Origin: Bog-473 sp963807675
GTDB lineage: Bacteria; Actinomycetota; Acidimicrobiia; Acidimicrobiales; RAAP-2
Length of the DNA stretch: 64,000 nucleotides
Direction of reading: 5' to 3'
Assembly (NCBI GenBank): GCA_963807675.1
Contig: CAWECP010000012.1
Location: 62,001-126,000 of the forward strand
Shown here: positions 16,786-26,042 of the stretch, piece after piece
Position numbering within the stretch: position 1 is the stretch's first letter
How the letters are laid out: the number at the start of each line of letters is the position of its first letter
Notes under the pieces: model-generated
The model's input: the letters and a program-made list of their open reading frames with translations, nothing else
Databases searched by the model: none
Told to the model about the DNA's origin: nothing
Program-made: the position numbers and the translations under genes

Positions 16786-17721
16786 TCAGCCTGCCGCGGA
16801 CGACAACAGCTCCTTGGCCGCCCGCTCAATGTCGGCTTGGTACTTCAACAAAATGTTCAGCGTGTCCTTGGCACCGGCGGCGTCGATCGTCTGCACCCCG
16901 AGCAGGACCAGCGTGCGGGCCCAGTCGAGCGTCTCGGAAACCGAGGGGGCCTTGCGCAGCTCGAGCGTGCGCAGCGAGCGCACGATGCGGGCCACCTGGT
17001 CGGCCAGCTCCTCGCTGATGCCAGGTACCTTGGCCCGCACGATGTCGCGCTCGCGGTCGAGGTCGGGGTAGTCGATGTGCAGGTACAGGCAGCGTCGCTT
17101 GAGCGCCTCGGACAGCTCACGCGTGTTGTTCGACGTCAGGAACACCATGGGCAGCTGCACCGCCCGCACCGTCCCGAGCTCGGGAATGGAGACCTGGTAC
17201 TCGGAGAGGATTTCGAGGAGCAGGGCCTCGGTCTCGAGCTCGACCCGGTCCACCTCGTCGATCAGCAGCACCACGGGCTCGGTGGCCCGGATCGCCTCGA
17301 GCAGCGGCCGGGTCAGCAGGAAGTCCTCAGAGAAGATGTCCTCCTCGAGCTCTTTCCACGACGGCCCCTCTGTCTCACCCTTGCCGTGCTCGCCGGCCTG
17401 GATGCGCAGCAGCTGCTTGCGGTAGTTCCACTCGTAGAGCGCCTTGGACTCGTCCAGGCCCTCGTAGCACTGCAGCCGGATGAGGCGCGCACCCGTCAGC
17501 TCGGCCACCGACTTGGCCAGCTGCGTCTTGCCCGTGCCCGCAGGACCTTCGACGAGGACCGGCTTGGCCAGGCGGTCGGCCAGAAAGACGACGCCGCTGA
17601 TCGACTCGTCGGCCAGGTAACCCACCCGGGCCAGCCCGCCCCGCACGGCATCGAGGGACTCGAACCGGGGGGCACCGCTCTCGGGCAGACCCAGCCCGGC
17701 CCTCGCGTTCCCGTTGCTCAC
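16786..17721 (-). CDS. MoxR-family AAA+ ATPase
   Basis: A 311-residue AAA+ ATPase of the MoxR type, which works with VWA-domain partners in chaperone-like maturation of metal enzymes or complexes. Walker A is 'VEGPAGTGKTQLAK', Walker B 'VVLLIDEVDR', sensor 1 'MVFLTSNNTRELSEALKRRC' and an arginine finger lies in the same segment. The ATG overlaps the proA stop (ATGA), and the VWA partner follows after one base. The pairing with a CoxE-like protein recalls CO-dehydrogenase maturation, but no cox structural genes are in the window. Confidence 0.93.
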   Translation of the reverse strand: MSNGNARAGLGLPESGAPRFESLDAVRGGLARVGYLADESISGVVFLADRLAKPVLVEGPAGTGKTQLAKSVAELTGARLIRLQCYEGLDESKALYEWNYRKQLLRIQAGEHGKGETEGPSWKELEEDIFSEDFLLTRPLLEAIRATEPVVLLIDEVDRVELETEALLLEILSEYQVSIPELGTVRAVQLPMVFLTSNNTRELSEALKRRCLYLHIDYPDLDRERDIVRAKVPGISEELADQVARIVRSLRTLELRKAPSVSETLDWARTLVLLGVQTIDAAGAKDTLNILLKYQADIERAAKELLSSAAG

Positions 17722-18971
17722 CGGCGCACCTGCCCGTCACCGCGCACGACCCACTTCAACGTCGTCAGCTCCTTCACTCCCATCGGTCCCCGGGCATGCA
17801 GCTTCTGGGTCGAGATGCCGACCTCTGCGCCCAGTCCGAGCTCCTCCCCGTCGACGAACCTCGTCGACGCGTTCACCAGCACCGCCGCCCCGTCCACCTC
17901 CTTGACGAAGCGGTCGGCCACGGCCACGTCCGACGTCACGATCGCCTCGGAGTGCCCCGAGCCATACCGGGCGATGTGCGCGATGGCCTCGCCGACGTCG
18001 TCGACCAGGCCGATGGCCACCACCGGCGCCAGGAACTCCGTGGCGAAATCGTCGTCGGTCGCCACCACCGCGTCGGGCACCAATGCCCGTACCCGTTCGT
18101 CGGCCCGGATCTCGACCCCGGCCGACCGCAGCGACTCGGCCAGGCGGGGCAGGAAACCCGCCGCCACCCCCGCGTGCACCAGAATGGTCTCCACCGCGTT
18201 GCACACACCGAAGCGGTGCGTCTTGGCGTTGACGGCCAGATCGTGCGCCATCTGCAGGTCGGCCGCGCCGTCGACGTACAGGTGGCAGTTGCCGTCGCCG
18301 TCGAGCACGTAGGGCACGGTGGCGTGCTGCACCAGCGCCTCAATGAGCGCCGGGCCCCCCCGCGGGATCAGGCAGTCGATCCGCCCGCGCAGCTGCATGA
18401 AGGCGACGGCGGTCTCGTGCGACGTGTCCTCCACCAGCGCCACGGCATCTTCGGGCAGCCCCGCCTTGACCACGGCCCGCCGCAACAGGGCCACGACGGC
18501 CCGGTTGGACTCGACGGCCGAAGACGACCCGCGCAAGAAGGCCGCGTTGCCCGCCTTCAGGCACAGGCCGGCGGCGTCGCTCGTGACGTTGGGCCGGTTC
18601 TCGTAGATGACGCCGATCACGCCGAGCGGCACCCGCACCCGCGTCACGCGCAGCCCGTTGGGCCTCACCCAGCCTTCGGTGACCTCACCCACGGGGTCCG
18701 GCAGCGCGGCCACCTTGCGCAGGCCGCCGGCCATGCCGCGCACCCGGTCCTCGGTCAGCCGGAGGCGGTCCCGGGCGGCCTCGCCCACGCCGGCCGCTTC
18801 GGCGCGCTCGAGGTCGCCCCGATTCGCCTGGACCAGGGCCGGCCACTCCTCGTCGAGCAGGTCGGCGGCCAGTCGCAGGGCGTCGTCGCGCACGGCGCTG
18901 GAGGAGCGGGCCACCACCCGGGCCGCCGCCTGGACGCGGCCCGCGAGCTGCTCCAATTCCGGCGAATCCAT
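17718..18971 (-). CDS. proA: Glutamate-5-semialdehyde dehydrogenase (gamma-glutamyl phosphate reductase)
   Basis: ProA reduces gamma-glutamyl phosphate to glutamate semialdehyde with NADPH, the second step of proline synthesis. The 417-residue protein has 'GVIGVIYENRPNVTSDAAGL' and 'LKAGNAAFLRGSSSAVESN', 'LIPRGGPALIEAL', the catalytic Cys region 'RFGVCNAVETILVHAG' and 'LGLGAEVGISTQKLHARGPM' at the C-terminus. The ATG at 18971 sits four bases after the proB stop, and its stop overlaps moxR. Order obg-proB-proA is the common one in actinobacteria. Confidence 0.97.
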   Translation of the reverse strand: MDSPELEQLAGRVQAAARVVARSSSAVRDDALRLAADLLDEEWPALVQANRGDLERAEAAGVGEAARDRLRLTEDRVRGMAGGLRKVAALPDPVGEVTEGWVRPNGLRVTRVRVPLGVIGVIYENRPNVTSDAAGLCLKAGNAAFLRGSSSAVESNRAVVALLRRAVVKAGLPEDAVALVEDTSHETAVAFMQLRGRIDCLIPRGGPALIEALVQHATVPYVLDGDGNCHLYVDGAADLQMAHDLAVNAKTHRFGVCNAVETILVHAGVAAGFLPRLAESLRSAGVEIRADERVRALVPDAVVATDDDFATEFLAPVVAIGLVDDVGEAIAHIARYGSGHSEAIVTSDVAVADRFVKEVDGAAVLVNASTRFVDGEELGLGAEVGISTQKLHARGPMGVKELTTLKWVVRGDGQVRR

Positions 18972-18975
18972 CGAT

Positions 18976-20018
18976 TCAGGTTACTAGGACGAGATCGTCT
19001 CTATGAACGACGACCTGGCTGCGACGGCCCATCCACTCCGACGCGCTCTCAGCGGTCACCCGGACCAGGCCCTTGGCGAAGACGGCGCCATCGGGGCCGG
19101 CGATCTCCACCGCGTCCTCACGCCGGAAGCTGCCCGCGGCGCCGGTCACGCCGGCCGCCAGCAGCGAGCGCCCGCGCTCGGTCAGCGCCACCCGCGCGCC
19201 CTCGTCGACGGTGAGCCTGCCCGAGGACCCCAGCGCGAACGCGATCCACAGCTTGCGAGCCGACAGCCGGCTCTCCCGGGCGCGGAAGACCGTGCCGACT
19301 CCGGACTCGCCGGCCAGGGCGCCCGTCAGCACGCCCGGGCGGCCGGCGTCGGCGATCACCGTCTGCACGCCGGACCAGGTGGCGATCTTGGCCGCCGCCA
19401 GCTTCGAGGCCATGCCGCCGCTGCCCACGGCGCCCGGCCCGCCGGCCAGCCGCTCCAGCTGGTGGTCGATCTCGACGACCTCTTCAATGAGCGACGCCTC
19501 GGCGTCGCGCCGCGGGTCGGCCGTGAGGAGCCCGGGCGCGTCGGTCAGCAGCACCAGCAGCTGCGCGCCCACCAGGTGCGCCACCAGTGCGGCAAGGCGG
19601 TCGTTGTCGCCGAAGCGGATCTCCTCGTCCGCCACGGCGTCGTTCTCGTTGACCACCGGGACCACGCCGAGGTCGACCAGGTGGCGCAGTGTCCCCGCGC
19701 GTGCAGGTACTGCGTGCGGTGCACGAAGTCGAGCGGCGCCAGCAGCACCTGCCCGGCCAGCACCCCGTGCGGGTCGAGTCCGTCCTGCCACAGGCGCATC
19801 AGCCGGTGCTGGCCCACAGCCGAGACGGCCTGGAGCACCGCTGGATCCGCGGGGCGCTGCTCGCCCCGGCCGAGCGCGGTCCAGCCGGCGACGATGGCGC
19901 CCGACGTGACGACGACCACGGTGTGGCCGGCCAGGCGGGCCGCCGCGATGTCGCCGCACAGGCGCTGCACAGTCTCGGGCGTCACCGAAGACGACCCGAC
20001 CTTCACCACGACGATCAC
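18976..20018 (-). CDS. proB: Glutamate 5-kinase, with apparent frameshift
   Basis: ProB phosphorylates glutamate at the gamma position, committing it to proline. The N-terminal half reads 'VIVVVKVGSSSVTPETVQRL' and 'TSGAIVAGWTALGRG' in one frame to 'RTQYLHARG' (about 19694), then the sequence continues in another frame with 'HLVDLGVVPVVNENDAVADE', 'FGDNDRLAALVAHLVGAQLL' and a C-terminal PUA domain. One more G in the four-G run (minus strand, 19693-19696) would give a clean ARGTLRHL junction, so a homopolymer error is likely. The GTG start overlaps the obg stop as GTGA. Corrected length is about 347 residues, normal for the PUA-containing type. Confidence 0.88.
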
Positions 20019-21280
20019 GGCGCGTCCTCCTCCCAGGTGAAGGTCATGGCGCCTACGGTGACCTCGTCGCCGTCGCGCACGCCGGCCCGGACCAGCGCGC
20101 GGTCGACCCCGAGGCGGCGCAGGCGGCGCCACGCCTCGGCCTGCGCGCCATCGTCGGTCAGGTCGGAGAAGGCCACCGCCCGCTCGGCGGCCCGGCCGAC
20201 GACGACCCAGGCACCGGCGCCGGCCCGCTGCACGTCCACGCCCTCGGGGGCGGGCCGGTGCACGACCACCTCGCTCCTCGCCACCTCGGTCGCCGCCGTC
20301 CTGGCCTCCTGGACCATCGTGGCCAGCCGCTCGACCAGTCGGCCCACCCCGGCGCCGGTGGCGGCGGAAAGCACGATGTCGCAGACGCCCTCGTCGTCGG
20401 CCGCCACGTCGGCCTTGCTCCCGACCACGACCCGCGGGCGTTCGAGCAGCTCGGGTTGGTAGGCGCCGAGCTCGCTCAGCAGCGTGCGCAATTGGGCCGA
20501 CGGCACCGCACCGCCCAGTGCTGGCGCTGCCAGGTCGAGCAGCACCACCAGCACGCGCGCGCGCTCGATGTGGCGCAGGAACTGATGACCCAGACCCTTC
20601 CCGCTCGCCGCCCCCTCCACCAGACCGGGGATGTCGGCCATCACCAGCTCCGTGCCGTCGCGCACGCCACCTACCCGGACCACGCCGAGATGCGGCTCGA
20701 GCGTGGTGAAGGGGTAGTCCGCGATCTTCGGCTTCGCCGCCGAGACGGTGGAGATCAACGTCGACTTGCCCGCATTGGGGAAACCGACCAGCGCGACGTC
20801 CGCCATCAGCTTGAGCTCCATGTCGAGCCAGTGCTCCTGCCCCTTCTCGCCCTGTTCGGCGAAGGCGGGGGCACGTCGCCGGTTGGACAGGAAGCGCGCG
20901 TTGCCCCGGCCGCCCTGCCCGCCCTCGGCCACCAGAAAGCGCGCGCCGTCCGTCGGCAGGTCGCAGACCAGACGACCGTGCCGGTCGCGTACGACGGTGC
21001 CCACCGGTACCGCCACTTCGACATCCTTGCCCCGGGCGCCGTGGCGCTTGGAGCCCGACCCGTGCGTCCCGTCGGTGGCGCGCCGGAAGGGGTGGTCACG
21101 GAAGCCGAGGAGGGACGCCTCGTTCACCGAGGCCACCAGCCACACGTCGCCACCGTGGCCGCCGTCGCCGCCATCCGGACCGCCACGCGCCACGTGGGCC
21201 TCGCGTCGCCACGACACCGCCCCCGCTCCCCCGTCGCCGGCGCGCGCGTGCAATTGGGCCTGGTCGACGAACCCGGGCAT
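20015..21280 (-). CDS. obg: GTPase Obg
   Basis: Obg is an essential GTPase in 50S ribosome assembly and stress/cell-cycle control. The 421-residue protein has the glycine-rich Obg fold ('GPDGGDGGHGGDVWLVA', 'GQGGRGNARFLSNRRRAP'), the G domain with 'VALVGFPNAGKSTLIS' (G1), 'DYPFTTLEPHLGVV' (switch I), 'MADIPGLVEGAASGKGLG' (G3) and 'VVVGSKADV' (G4), then an actinobacterial-type C-terminal OCT domain. The ATG at 21280 is 11 bases after the amidohydrolase stop. Its usual upstream partners rplU and rpmA lie 9 kb away in this genome. Confidence 0.97.
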   Translation of the reverse strand: MPGFVDQAQLHARAGDGGAGAVSWRREAHVARGGPDGGDGGHGGDVWLVASVNEASLLGFRDHPFRRATDGTHGSGSKRHGARGKDVEVAVPVGTVVRDRHGRLVCDLPTDGARFLVAEGGQGGRGNARFLSNRRRAPAFAEQGEKGQEHWLDMELKLMADVALVGFPNAGKSTLISTVSAAKPKIADYPFTTLEPHLGVVRVGGVRDGTELVMADIPGLVEGAASGKGLGHQFLRHIERARVLVVLLDLAAPALGGAVPSAQLRTLLSELGAYQPELLERPRVVVGSKADVAADDEGVCDIVLSAATGAGVGRLVERLATMVQEARTAATEVARSEVVVHRPAPEGVDVQRAGAGAWVVVGRAAERAVAFSDLTDDGAQAEAWRRLRRLGVDRALVRAGVRDGDEVTVGAMTFTWEEDAP

Positions 21281-21291
21281 GGCGAGGAAGC

Positions 21292-22599
21292 TTAAGAGGC
21301 GACGAGTCGCCGGGCGCGCTGGCCCACCTCGGCGCGCGCCTTCTCGGCGTCCACGCGCGTGCAGGCGCCCGACTCCACCACGCACGCGCCGCCCACCCAC
21401 ACGTCGGTCACCAGGTAGCCGGCACCGGCCCACACGAGGTGCCCCAGCAGCTCGCTCTCGGTGAGGGAGGGCGTGAAGCGGGAGTCGTCGGTGCGCAGGC
21501 GGATGATGTCGGCCGGGCGGCCGGGCTCGAGTGAGCCGACGGGGAGGCCGAGCGCCTCCCCACCGCCGCGGGTGGCCAACCGGAGGGCCGTGGACGAGCT
21601 CACGGCTTCGGGATCGGCCGCCGTGGCCCGCGCCAGCAGGGGCGCCAGCCGCAACTCGTCCCACAGGTGGAGGTCGTCGTTGGACGCGGGACCGTCCGTG
21701 CCCAGGCCGACGCGCACGCCGCGCTCGAGGAGGCGGCGCAGGGGCGCCACGCCGGCGCCCAGCTTCCCGTTCGAGCCGGGACAGTGCGCCACTGCGACGT
21801 CGTGTTGCGCCACGAGCTCCAGGTCGGCGTCGTCCAGCCAGACGGCGTGCGCCGCCAGCACGCGGCCGTCGAGCACATCGTTGGCGGCCAGGAGCCCCGG
21901 CGCGCTCATGCCGTAGCGGTCGCGCACGTCGTCGCACTCGGCCGCCGTCTCGGAGAGGTGGATCTGCAGCAGAGCGTTACGCCGCCTGGCCTCGGCCCCG
22001 ATGGCCCGCAGCCCCTCCGGCGGGACGGTGTACGCCGCGTGCGGGCCGAAGCCGAGCTGCAGGCGCCCCTCGGCTCCGTCGAGCGCGTCGAACAGGCGGC
22101 ACGCTTCCTCGAGCAAGGCCTCCCAGTTGTTCTCAGGGCCGGACCCGGGCACCGAGAAGATGCCCGGGGTGACCACGGCCCGAATGCCCGAGTCCAACAC
22201 CGCCTCGGTGACGGGGACGGGGTGTCGGTACTGCTCGCAGGTGGTGGTGACGCCGTTGCCGAGCAGCTCGGTCGCGCCGAGCAGCATGCCCCAGTACACG
22301 TCGTCGTCCGACATGAGGGCCTCGCGGGGCCAGACCGACTCGCTCAGCCAGCGGACCAGCGGCAGGCCGTCGCCGGCGCTGCGCAGCAGCGTCATGGGCG
22401 AGTGCCCGTGGCAGTTGACCAGGCCCGGCATGAGCAGGCCGCCCAGCCGGCGCACCTGGGCCGACTCGGCCGGGGGCCGATCGCCCGGACGGCCCACCCA
22501 GGTGATGAGGCCGTCGTCGATGTCGACGGCGCCGGGGCTCAGCACGGTCTGCGCCTCGTTCACGGTGAAGACGGCGTCGGCCTCCAGCCGCAGCGTCAC
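21292..22599 (-). CDS. Amidohydrolase, methylthioadenosine/adenosylhomocysteine deaminase type
   Basis: A 435-residue metal-dependent deaminase of the MtaD/TrzA group. Metal and substrate motifs are in order: 'MPGLVNCHGHSPMTLLRSAG' (HxH), 'LLQIHLSETAAECDDV', 'VLAAHAVWLDDADLEL' and 'VGLGTDGPASNDDLHLWDE' (Asp). MtaD enzymes deaminate 5'-methylthioadenosine, SAH or adenosine to inosine analogues. The ATG overlaps the dtxR stop (ATGA). A purine nucleoside phosphorylase lies 2.6 kb away on the other strand, so the two could act in sequence. Close relatives deaminate guanine or triazines, so substrate remains open. Confidence 0.85.
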   Translation of the reverse strand: MTLRLEADAVFTVNEAQTVLSPGAVDIDDGLITWVGRPGDRPPAESAQVRRLGGLLMPGLVNCHGHSPMTLLRSAGDGLPLVRWLSESVWPREALMSDDDVYWGMLLGATELLGNGVTTTCEQYRHPVPVTEAVLDSGIRAVVTPGIFSVPGSGPENNWEALLEEACRLFDALDGAEGRLQLGFGPHAAYTVPPEGLRAIGAEARRRNALLQIHLSETAAECDDVRDRYGMSAPGLLAANDVLDGRVLAAHAVWLDDADLELVAQHDVAVAHCPGSNGKLGAGVAPLRRLLERGVRVGLGTDGPASNDDLHLWDELRLAPLLARATAADPEAVSSSTALRLATRGGGEALGLPVGSLEPGRPADIIRLRTDDSRFTPSLTESELLGHLVWAGAGYLVTDVWVGGACVVESGACTRVDAEKARAEVGQRARRLVAS

Positions 22600-23270
22600 G
22601 GCACGCCGACGAAGAGGCGGTCGGACAGGTCGCGCGAGACCCGGATGGGCGCGCCGCCCTCGACGGTCACCTCGACCGCCCCCTCCCCGTCCCGATCACC
22701 CACGCGGGCCACCGCGCCCGGGATGAACCCGCCGTCGTCGAGCAACGTCAGCGACCCGTAGTTCAGCTCGACCTCCTCGCTGATGCGCAACAGCCGCACC
22801 CGCTCGCCCAATCCCACCTCGGCCAGCGGACGCGTCGGCTCGGAGGGTGCAGTCGAGTGCGAGCCCGGGATGGGATTGCCGTGCGGGCAGGTGGCGGGGT
22901 CGCCCAGCAGTTCGACCAGGCGCGCCTCGACGTCGTCGGAGATCACGTGCTCCCAGCGCCCGGCCTCGCGGTGCACCTTGTGCCATTCGAGGCCGATGAC
23001 GTCGACCAGGAGCCGCTCGGCCAGACGGTGCTTGCGTACCACCTTCTCGGCCAGAGCCCGCCCGCTGTCGGTGAGGGAGAGCCGGCGTCCCTCACGGGTG
23101 ACGTACCCGTCCTCCGTGAGGCGGTCGAGCATCTCCGAGACGGAGGGCGCCGACCGCCCGAGCCGCTCGGCAATGCGGGCCTGGATGACCGGCACCCCCT
23201 CTTCGGCCAGCCCCAGCATCGTCTCGAGGTACTCCTCGACGGGCGGGTGGTACTCCTGTGGCTCAGCCAT
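22596..23270 (-). CDS. DtxR-family metal-dependent transcriptional regulator
   Basis: A 224-residue iron- or manganese-responsive regulator. An N-terminal winged helix ('IAERLGRSAPSVSEMLDRLT'), the metal-binding dimerisation domain ('RKHRLAERLLVDVIGLEWHK', 'REAGRWEHVISDDVEARLVE', 'CPHGNPIPG') and a C-terminal FeoA/SH3-like domain are all present, so it is the full IdeR/MntR-like form. The ATG overlaps the amine oxidase stop by 8 bases and its own stop overlaps the deaminase start. Lying in one operon with a copper enzyme suggests metal-linked control, but its operator was not identified. Confidence 0.93.
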   Translation of the reverse strand: MAEPQEYHPPVEEYLETMLGLAEEGVPVIQARIAERLGRSAPSVSEMLDRLTEDGYVTREGRRLSLTDSGRALAEKVVRKHRLAERLLVDVIGLEWHKVHREAGRWEHVISDDVEARLVELLGDPATCPHGNPIPGSHSTAPSEPTRPLAEVGLGERVRLLRISEEVELNYGSLTLLDDGGFIPGAVARVGDRDGEGAVEVTVEGGAPIRVSRDLSDRLFVGVP

Positions 23271-25179
23271 CGCAGTGATCGCCGCCGGGCGGCACGTCCA
23301 GCGCCGGATTGCGGTCGAAGAAGCCGTACGGCAGCAGCGTGAACCCGGTGTACTCGACGGGCATGACCGGCCAGTCCTCGGGCCGCGGCACGTGGGTGAC
23401 GCCGAACGTGTGCCACAGCACGACGTCGGTGTCGACCAGCGGCCGGTCCTGCGCCGTCCAGGCCGGCAGGCCCGCGCCGCCCCGGTGCTGGTTGGGGTAG
23501 TCCCCGGCGGCCCGGCGCTCGTCTTCGTGGAACGGCGTGACCCAGAGGTTGTGGCTGGCGAAGGCGGCCCGCCGGCCGACGCTCGATGCGGGGTCGGCCA
23601 GCAGGGTCGGGGTCGACACGGGCAGCAGCTTGTACGCCGTGGGTTCGCCCACCTGGTTGCGGCACGAGCGGTTGGCGATCCGCCACGTGCGGCTGCGCGC
23701 CGAGTCGACATCCCGGCGGGCCGACAACTCGGACTCCAGCAGCGTCGCCGCGGTGCCGAACGCGTTACCCCAGGGGTTCTCGGCGCTGCCCGGCGAGCCG
23801 GTACGGACGGCGTCGACCTCGTAGACCACGTTGTCCGGGCCGTCGACCTCCACGTCGAGGCGCACGTTGAACAGGTGCTGGTGCAACGGGGCGGCCAGGC
23901 CGGGTGCCACCATCCGCGCGTGGTCGCCGGGTCCCTCGTCCCCGACCGCCATGGTCGACATGATTCCCGTCAGCTTCACCTCGAGTTGGAGGGTGCCGTC
24001 GAGGTAGAAGTACCAGTAGAAGCCGTACTCGTAGTTCCCCACCGTGGCAACGGAGCTGATCACCAGCCGCCGTGACCGGCGCACCTCGGCCCGACCCGTC
24101 ATGAGGTCGACGTGCTTCCAGAGGATTCCGTAGTCCTCCTCGTGCATGCAGATGGCGTTGGGCCGCGTGTGCGGCTTGCCCCGCTCGTCGGCGAACACGT
24201 CGTCGAAGTAGGTGATCTCCCCCAGGCAGTCGCAACCGAGGGCGAGCGAGTTCGCCATGCGCCCGAGGCCCCACTCTCCGGCGTCGAACGCGCTCTTCCA
24301 TGCGTGCATCGGGCCCGGGTACCCGTAGGGCACCACCATTTCGCTGAGTGCAGCCCGGTAGAGGATGGGGCGCACCCGGCCCCCGTCCTCGTAGCCGACG
24401 GTCCACAGGACCAGGCCCTCCAGGGGGTCCATGCCGATGCGCAGGGACCATTTCTGCCAGCGCACCGAGTTGCCCTCGACTACGAAGCTCGGCCCTTCGG
24501 GCTGGGTGATCTCCAGAGGCTTGAGGTCGGTCCGCAGCGGCTCGTTGTGCTCGGGGTAGTAGCTGCCCGGCTTGGGCGGAATGGGCACGACGCCGTAGTC
24601 CACGACCTCGAGCACCTCGCTCCGTCCCATGTCGACGAAGGCGACCAGCCCCTCGAGCGGTCGGGCATAGCCGTTGTCGCCCTCGAACTCGCGCAGGTAG
24701 GCCAGGCAGCGGGTGATGCGGCGGCCCTCCTCGTGGGCCAGCCCGAAGGTCCCGGCCGGCCAGGGGTCGATCTGCACCAGGTCTCGGTCGACCACGCCGC
24801 GGCGGTCGAGCGCGGCGTTCCACTCGGGATGCTCGTGCAGCGCGGCCAGGACGTGGATCGACTCCTCCATCTGGAGGGGGGGCCGCACGTCGCGCACCAC
24901 CTCCCAGCGGACGACGGAGCCGCGGGTGACCGAGACGATCGCCTCGACCACGTCGGCCTCGGGACCCTCGAGGAGCACCATGCGGAGCCGGCGGTCGACC
25001 GACACCTCCTCGCCGCGGTCGGCGGCCCGCACCTGCTCCTTGGGCGGCTCGTAGAGGCCGACATAGGCGAAGCGCAGGGCGTCGGGCGGCACGGCGCAGC
25101 GCCCGCTGGCCAGGACGATGTCGCGGGCACGGGCGATCTCGTCCCCGGTCAGCCGATCGAGGGGGTGCAAGGGGGGCAT
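23263..25179 (-). CDS. Primary amine oxidase (copper/topaquinone)
   Basis: A 638-residue copper amine oxidase that oxidises primary amines (tyramine, histamine or phenethylamine types) to aldehydes with H2O2 and ammonia. The topaquinone consensus N-Y-[DE]-Y is present as 'VGNYEYGFYWYF'; copper ligands are in 'LHQHLFNVRLDVEVDG' (HxH) and a later His in the 'FHEDERRAAGDYPNQHRGGA' region. 'LGCDCLGEITYFD' and 'AICMHEEDYGILWKH' are typical family text. No signal peptide, so probably cytoplasmic like the Arthrobacter enzymes. The ATG at 25179 is preferred; upstream frame is Arg-rich and unlikely. First gene of a long coupled chain. Confidence 0.94.
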   Translation of the reverse strand: MPPLHPLDRLTGDEIARARDIVLASGRCAVPPDALRFAYVGLYEPPKEQVRAADRGEEVSVDRRLRMVLLEGPEADVVEAIVSVTRGSVVRWEVVRDVRPPLQMEESIHVLAALHEHPEWNAALDRRGVVDRDLVQIDPWPAGTFGLAHEEGRRITRCLAYLREFEGDNGYARPLEGLVAFVDMGRSEVLEVVDYGVVPIPPKPGSYYPEHNEPLRTDLKPLEITQPEGPSFVVEGNSVRWQKWSLRIGMDPLEGLVLWTVGYEDGGRVRPILYRAALSEMVVPYGYPGPMHAWKSAFDAGEWGLGRMANSLALGCDCLGEITYFDDVFADERGKPHTRPNAICMHEEDYGILWKHVDLMTGRAEVRRSRRLVISSVATVGNYEYGFYWYFYLDGTLQLEVKLTGIMSTMAVGDEGPGDHARMVAPGLAAPLHQHLFNVRLDVEVDGPDNVVYEVDAVRTGSPGSAENPWGNAFGTAATLLESELSARRDVDSARSRTWRIANRSCRNQVGEPTAYKLLPVSTPTLLADPASSVGRRAAFASHNLWVTPFHEDERRAAGDYPNQHRGGAGLPAWTAQDRPLVDTDVVLWHTFGVTHVPRPEDWPVMPVEYTGFTLLPYGFFDRNPALDVPPGGDHCDG

Positions 25180-25229
25180 CCCGGCCGATGTTATGCGGCC
25201 CCGACGATCGCGCCCTCTACCATCGTCGG

Positions 25230-26042
25230 ATGGACGAAGCGGCCGACCACGCCGCTCGCAGCGCACGTGAGCTGGCCCGGCGAATCGGGACCGACCACCA
25301 CGACGTACTGGTGGTGCTCGGGAGCGGGCTCTCGGGCGCCGGCGAGCTCCTGGCGGAGGGCGCCGAAGCCCACCATTTCGACACGCTGCCCTTCTTTCCG
25401 CCGTTCACGGCGGGCGGACACCGGGCCTACGGCTGGTCCGTCCCCATCGCCGGGCGCCAGGTGCTCGTCCTCGGCGGGCGCGGCCACGTCTACGAGGGGA
25501 TGGAGCCCGCTGAGGCCGTCCACCCCGTACGCACGGGCATCGCCGGCGGGGCCGCCATCGTGATCCTGACCGCGGCCGTCGGCGGCATCCGCGACGACCT
25601 GGCCACGGGCTCGGTCATGGTGGTCGACGACCAGCTCAACTTCACCGGGCGCAGCCCCCTCACCGGACCGGCGCCGGTCGACATGGTGGACGCCTACTCC
25701 CCTCGTCTGCGCGCCCTGGCGCTGGACACGCCTCCGCCCGCGGGCGACCTGGTCGTACCCCGGCCTGGCGTCTACGCCCAGGTGCCGGGTCCCCAGTTCG
25801 AGACGCCGGCGGAGATTGCGTTCCTGCGTCGTGCGGGCGCCGACGTGGTGGGCATGTCGATGGCGCTGGAGACGATCGCCGCCCGTCACGCGGGGGCGGA
25901 GGTGCTCGGCCTGGCCCTGGTCACCAACCCGGCGGCCGCGACGGGAACGCCCACCGAGATCGGCGGCATCGCCGAGGTGGGGCGGGTGGCGGCGCCCGCC
26001 GTGGCCGGGATCGTGCGTCACGTCGTAGGCTCCCTCACATGA
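25230..26042 (+). CDS. punA: Purine-nucleoside phosphorylase
   Basis: PNP splits purine nucleosides with phosphate to the base and ribose 1-phosphate in purine salvage. The 270-residue trimeric-type protein has 'VLVVLGSGLSGAGELL', 'VLVLGGRGHVYEGMEPAEAV', 'ILTAAVGGIRDDLATGSVMV', 'QLNFTGRSPLTGP', 'YAQVPGPQFETPAEI' and the base-binding 'ADVVGMSMALETIAARHAG' and 'ALVTNPAAA'. The Ala-Ala-Val in place of the usual N-A-A-G is a variant of the family loop. It diverges from the amine oxidase and overlaps the VOC gene (ATGA). Confidence 0.93.
   Translation: MDEAADHAARSARELARRIGTDHHDVLVVLGSGLSGAGELLAEGAEAHHFDTLPFFPPFTAGGHRAYGWSVPIAGRQVLVLGGRGHVYEGMEPAEAVHPVRTGIAGGAAIVILTAAVGGIRDDLATGSVMVVDDQLNFTGRSPLTGPAPVDMVDAYSPRLRALALDTPPPAGDLVVPRPGVYAQVPGPQFETPAEIAFLRRAGADVVGMSMALETIAARHAGAEVLGLALVTNPAAATGTPTEIGGIAEVGRVAAPAVAGIVRHVVGSLT

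Noticed and set aside
15672..16829. A full-length protein in the first frame of the VWA gene
   Set aside because: After the shift point the translation becomes Arg/Gly/Pro-rich and unconserved; the VWA domain is in the other frame.
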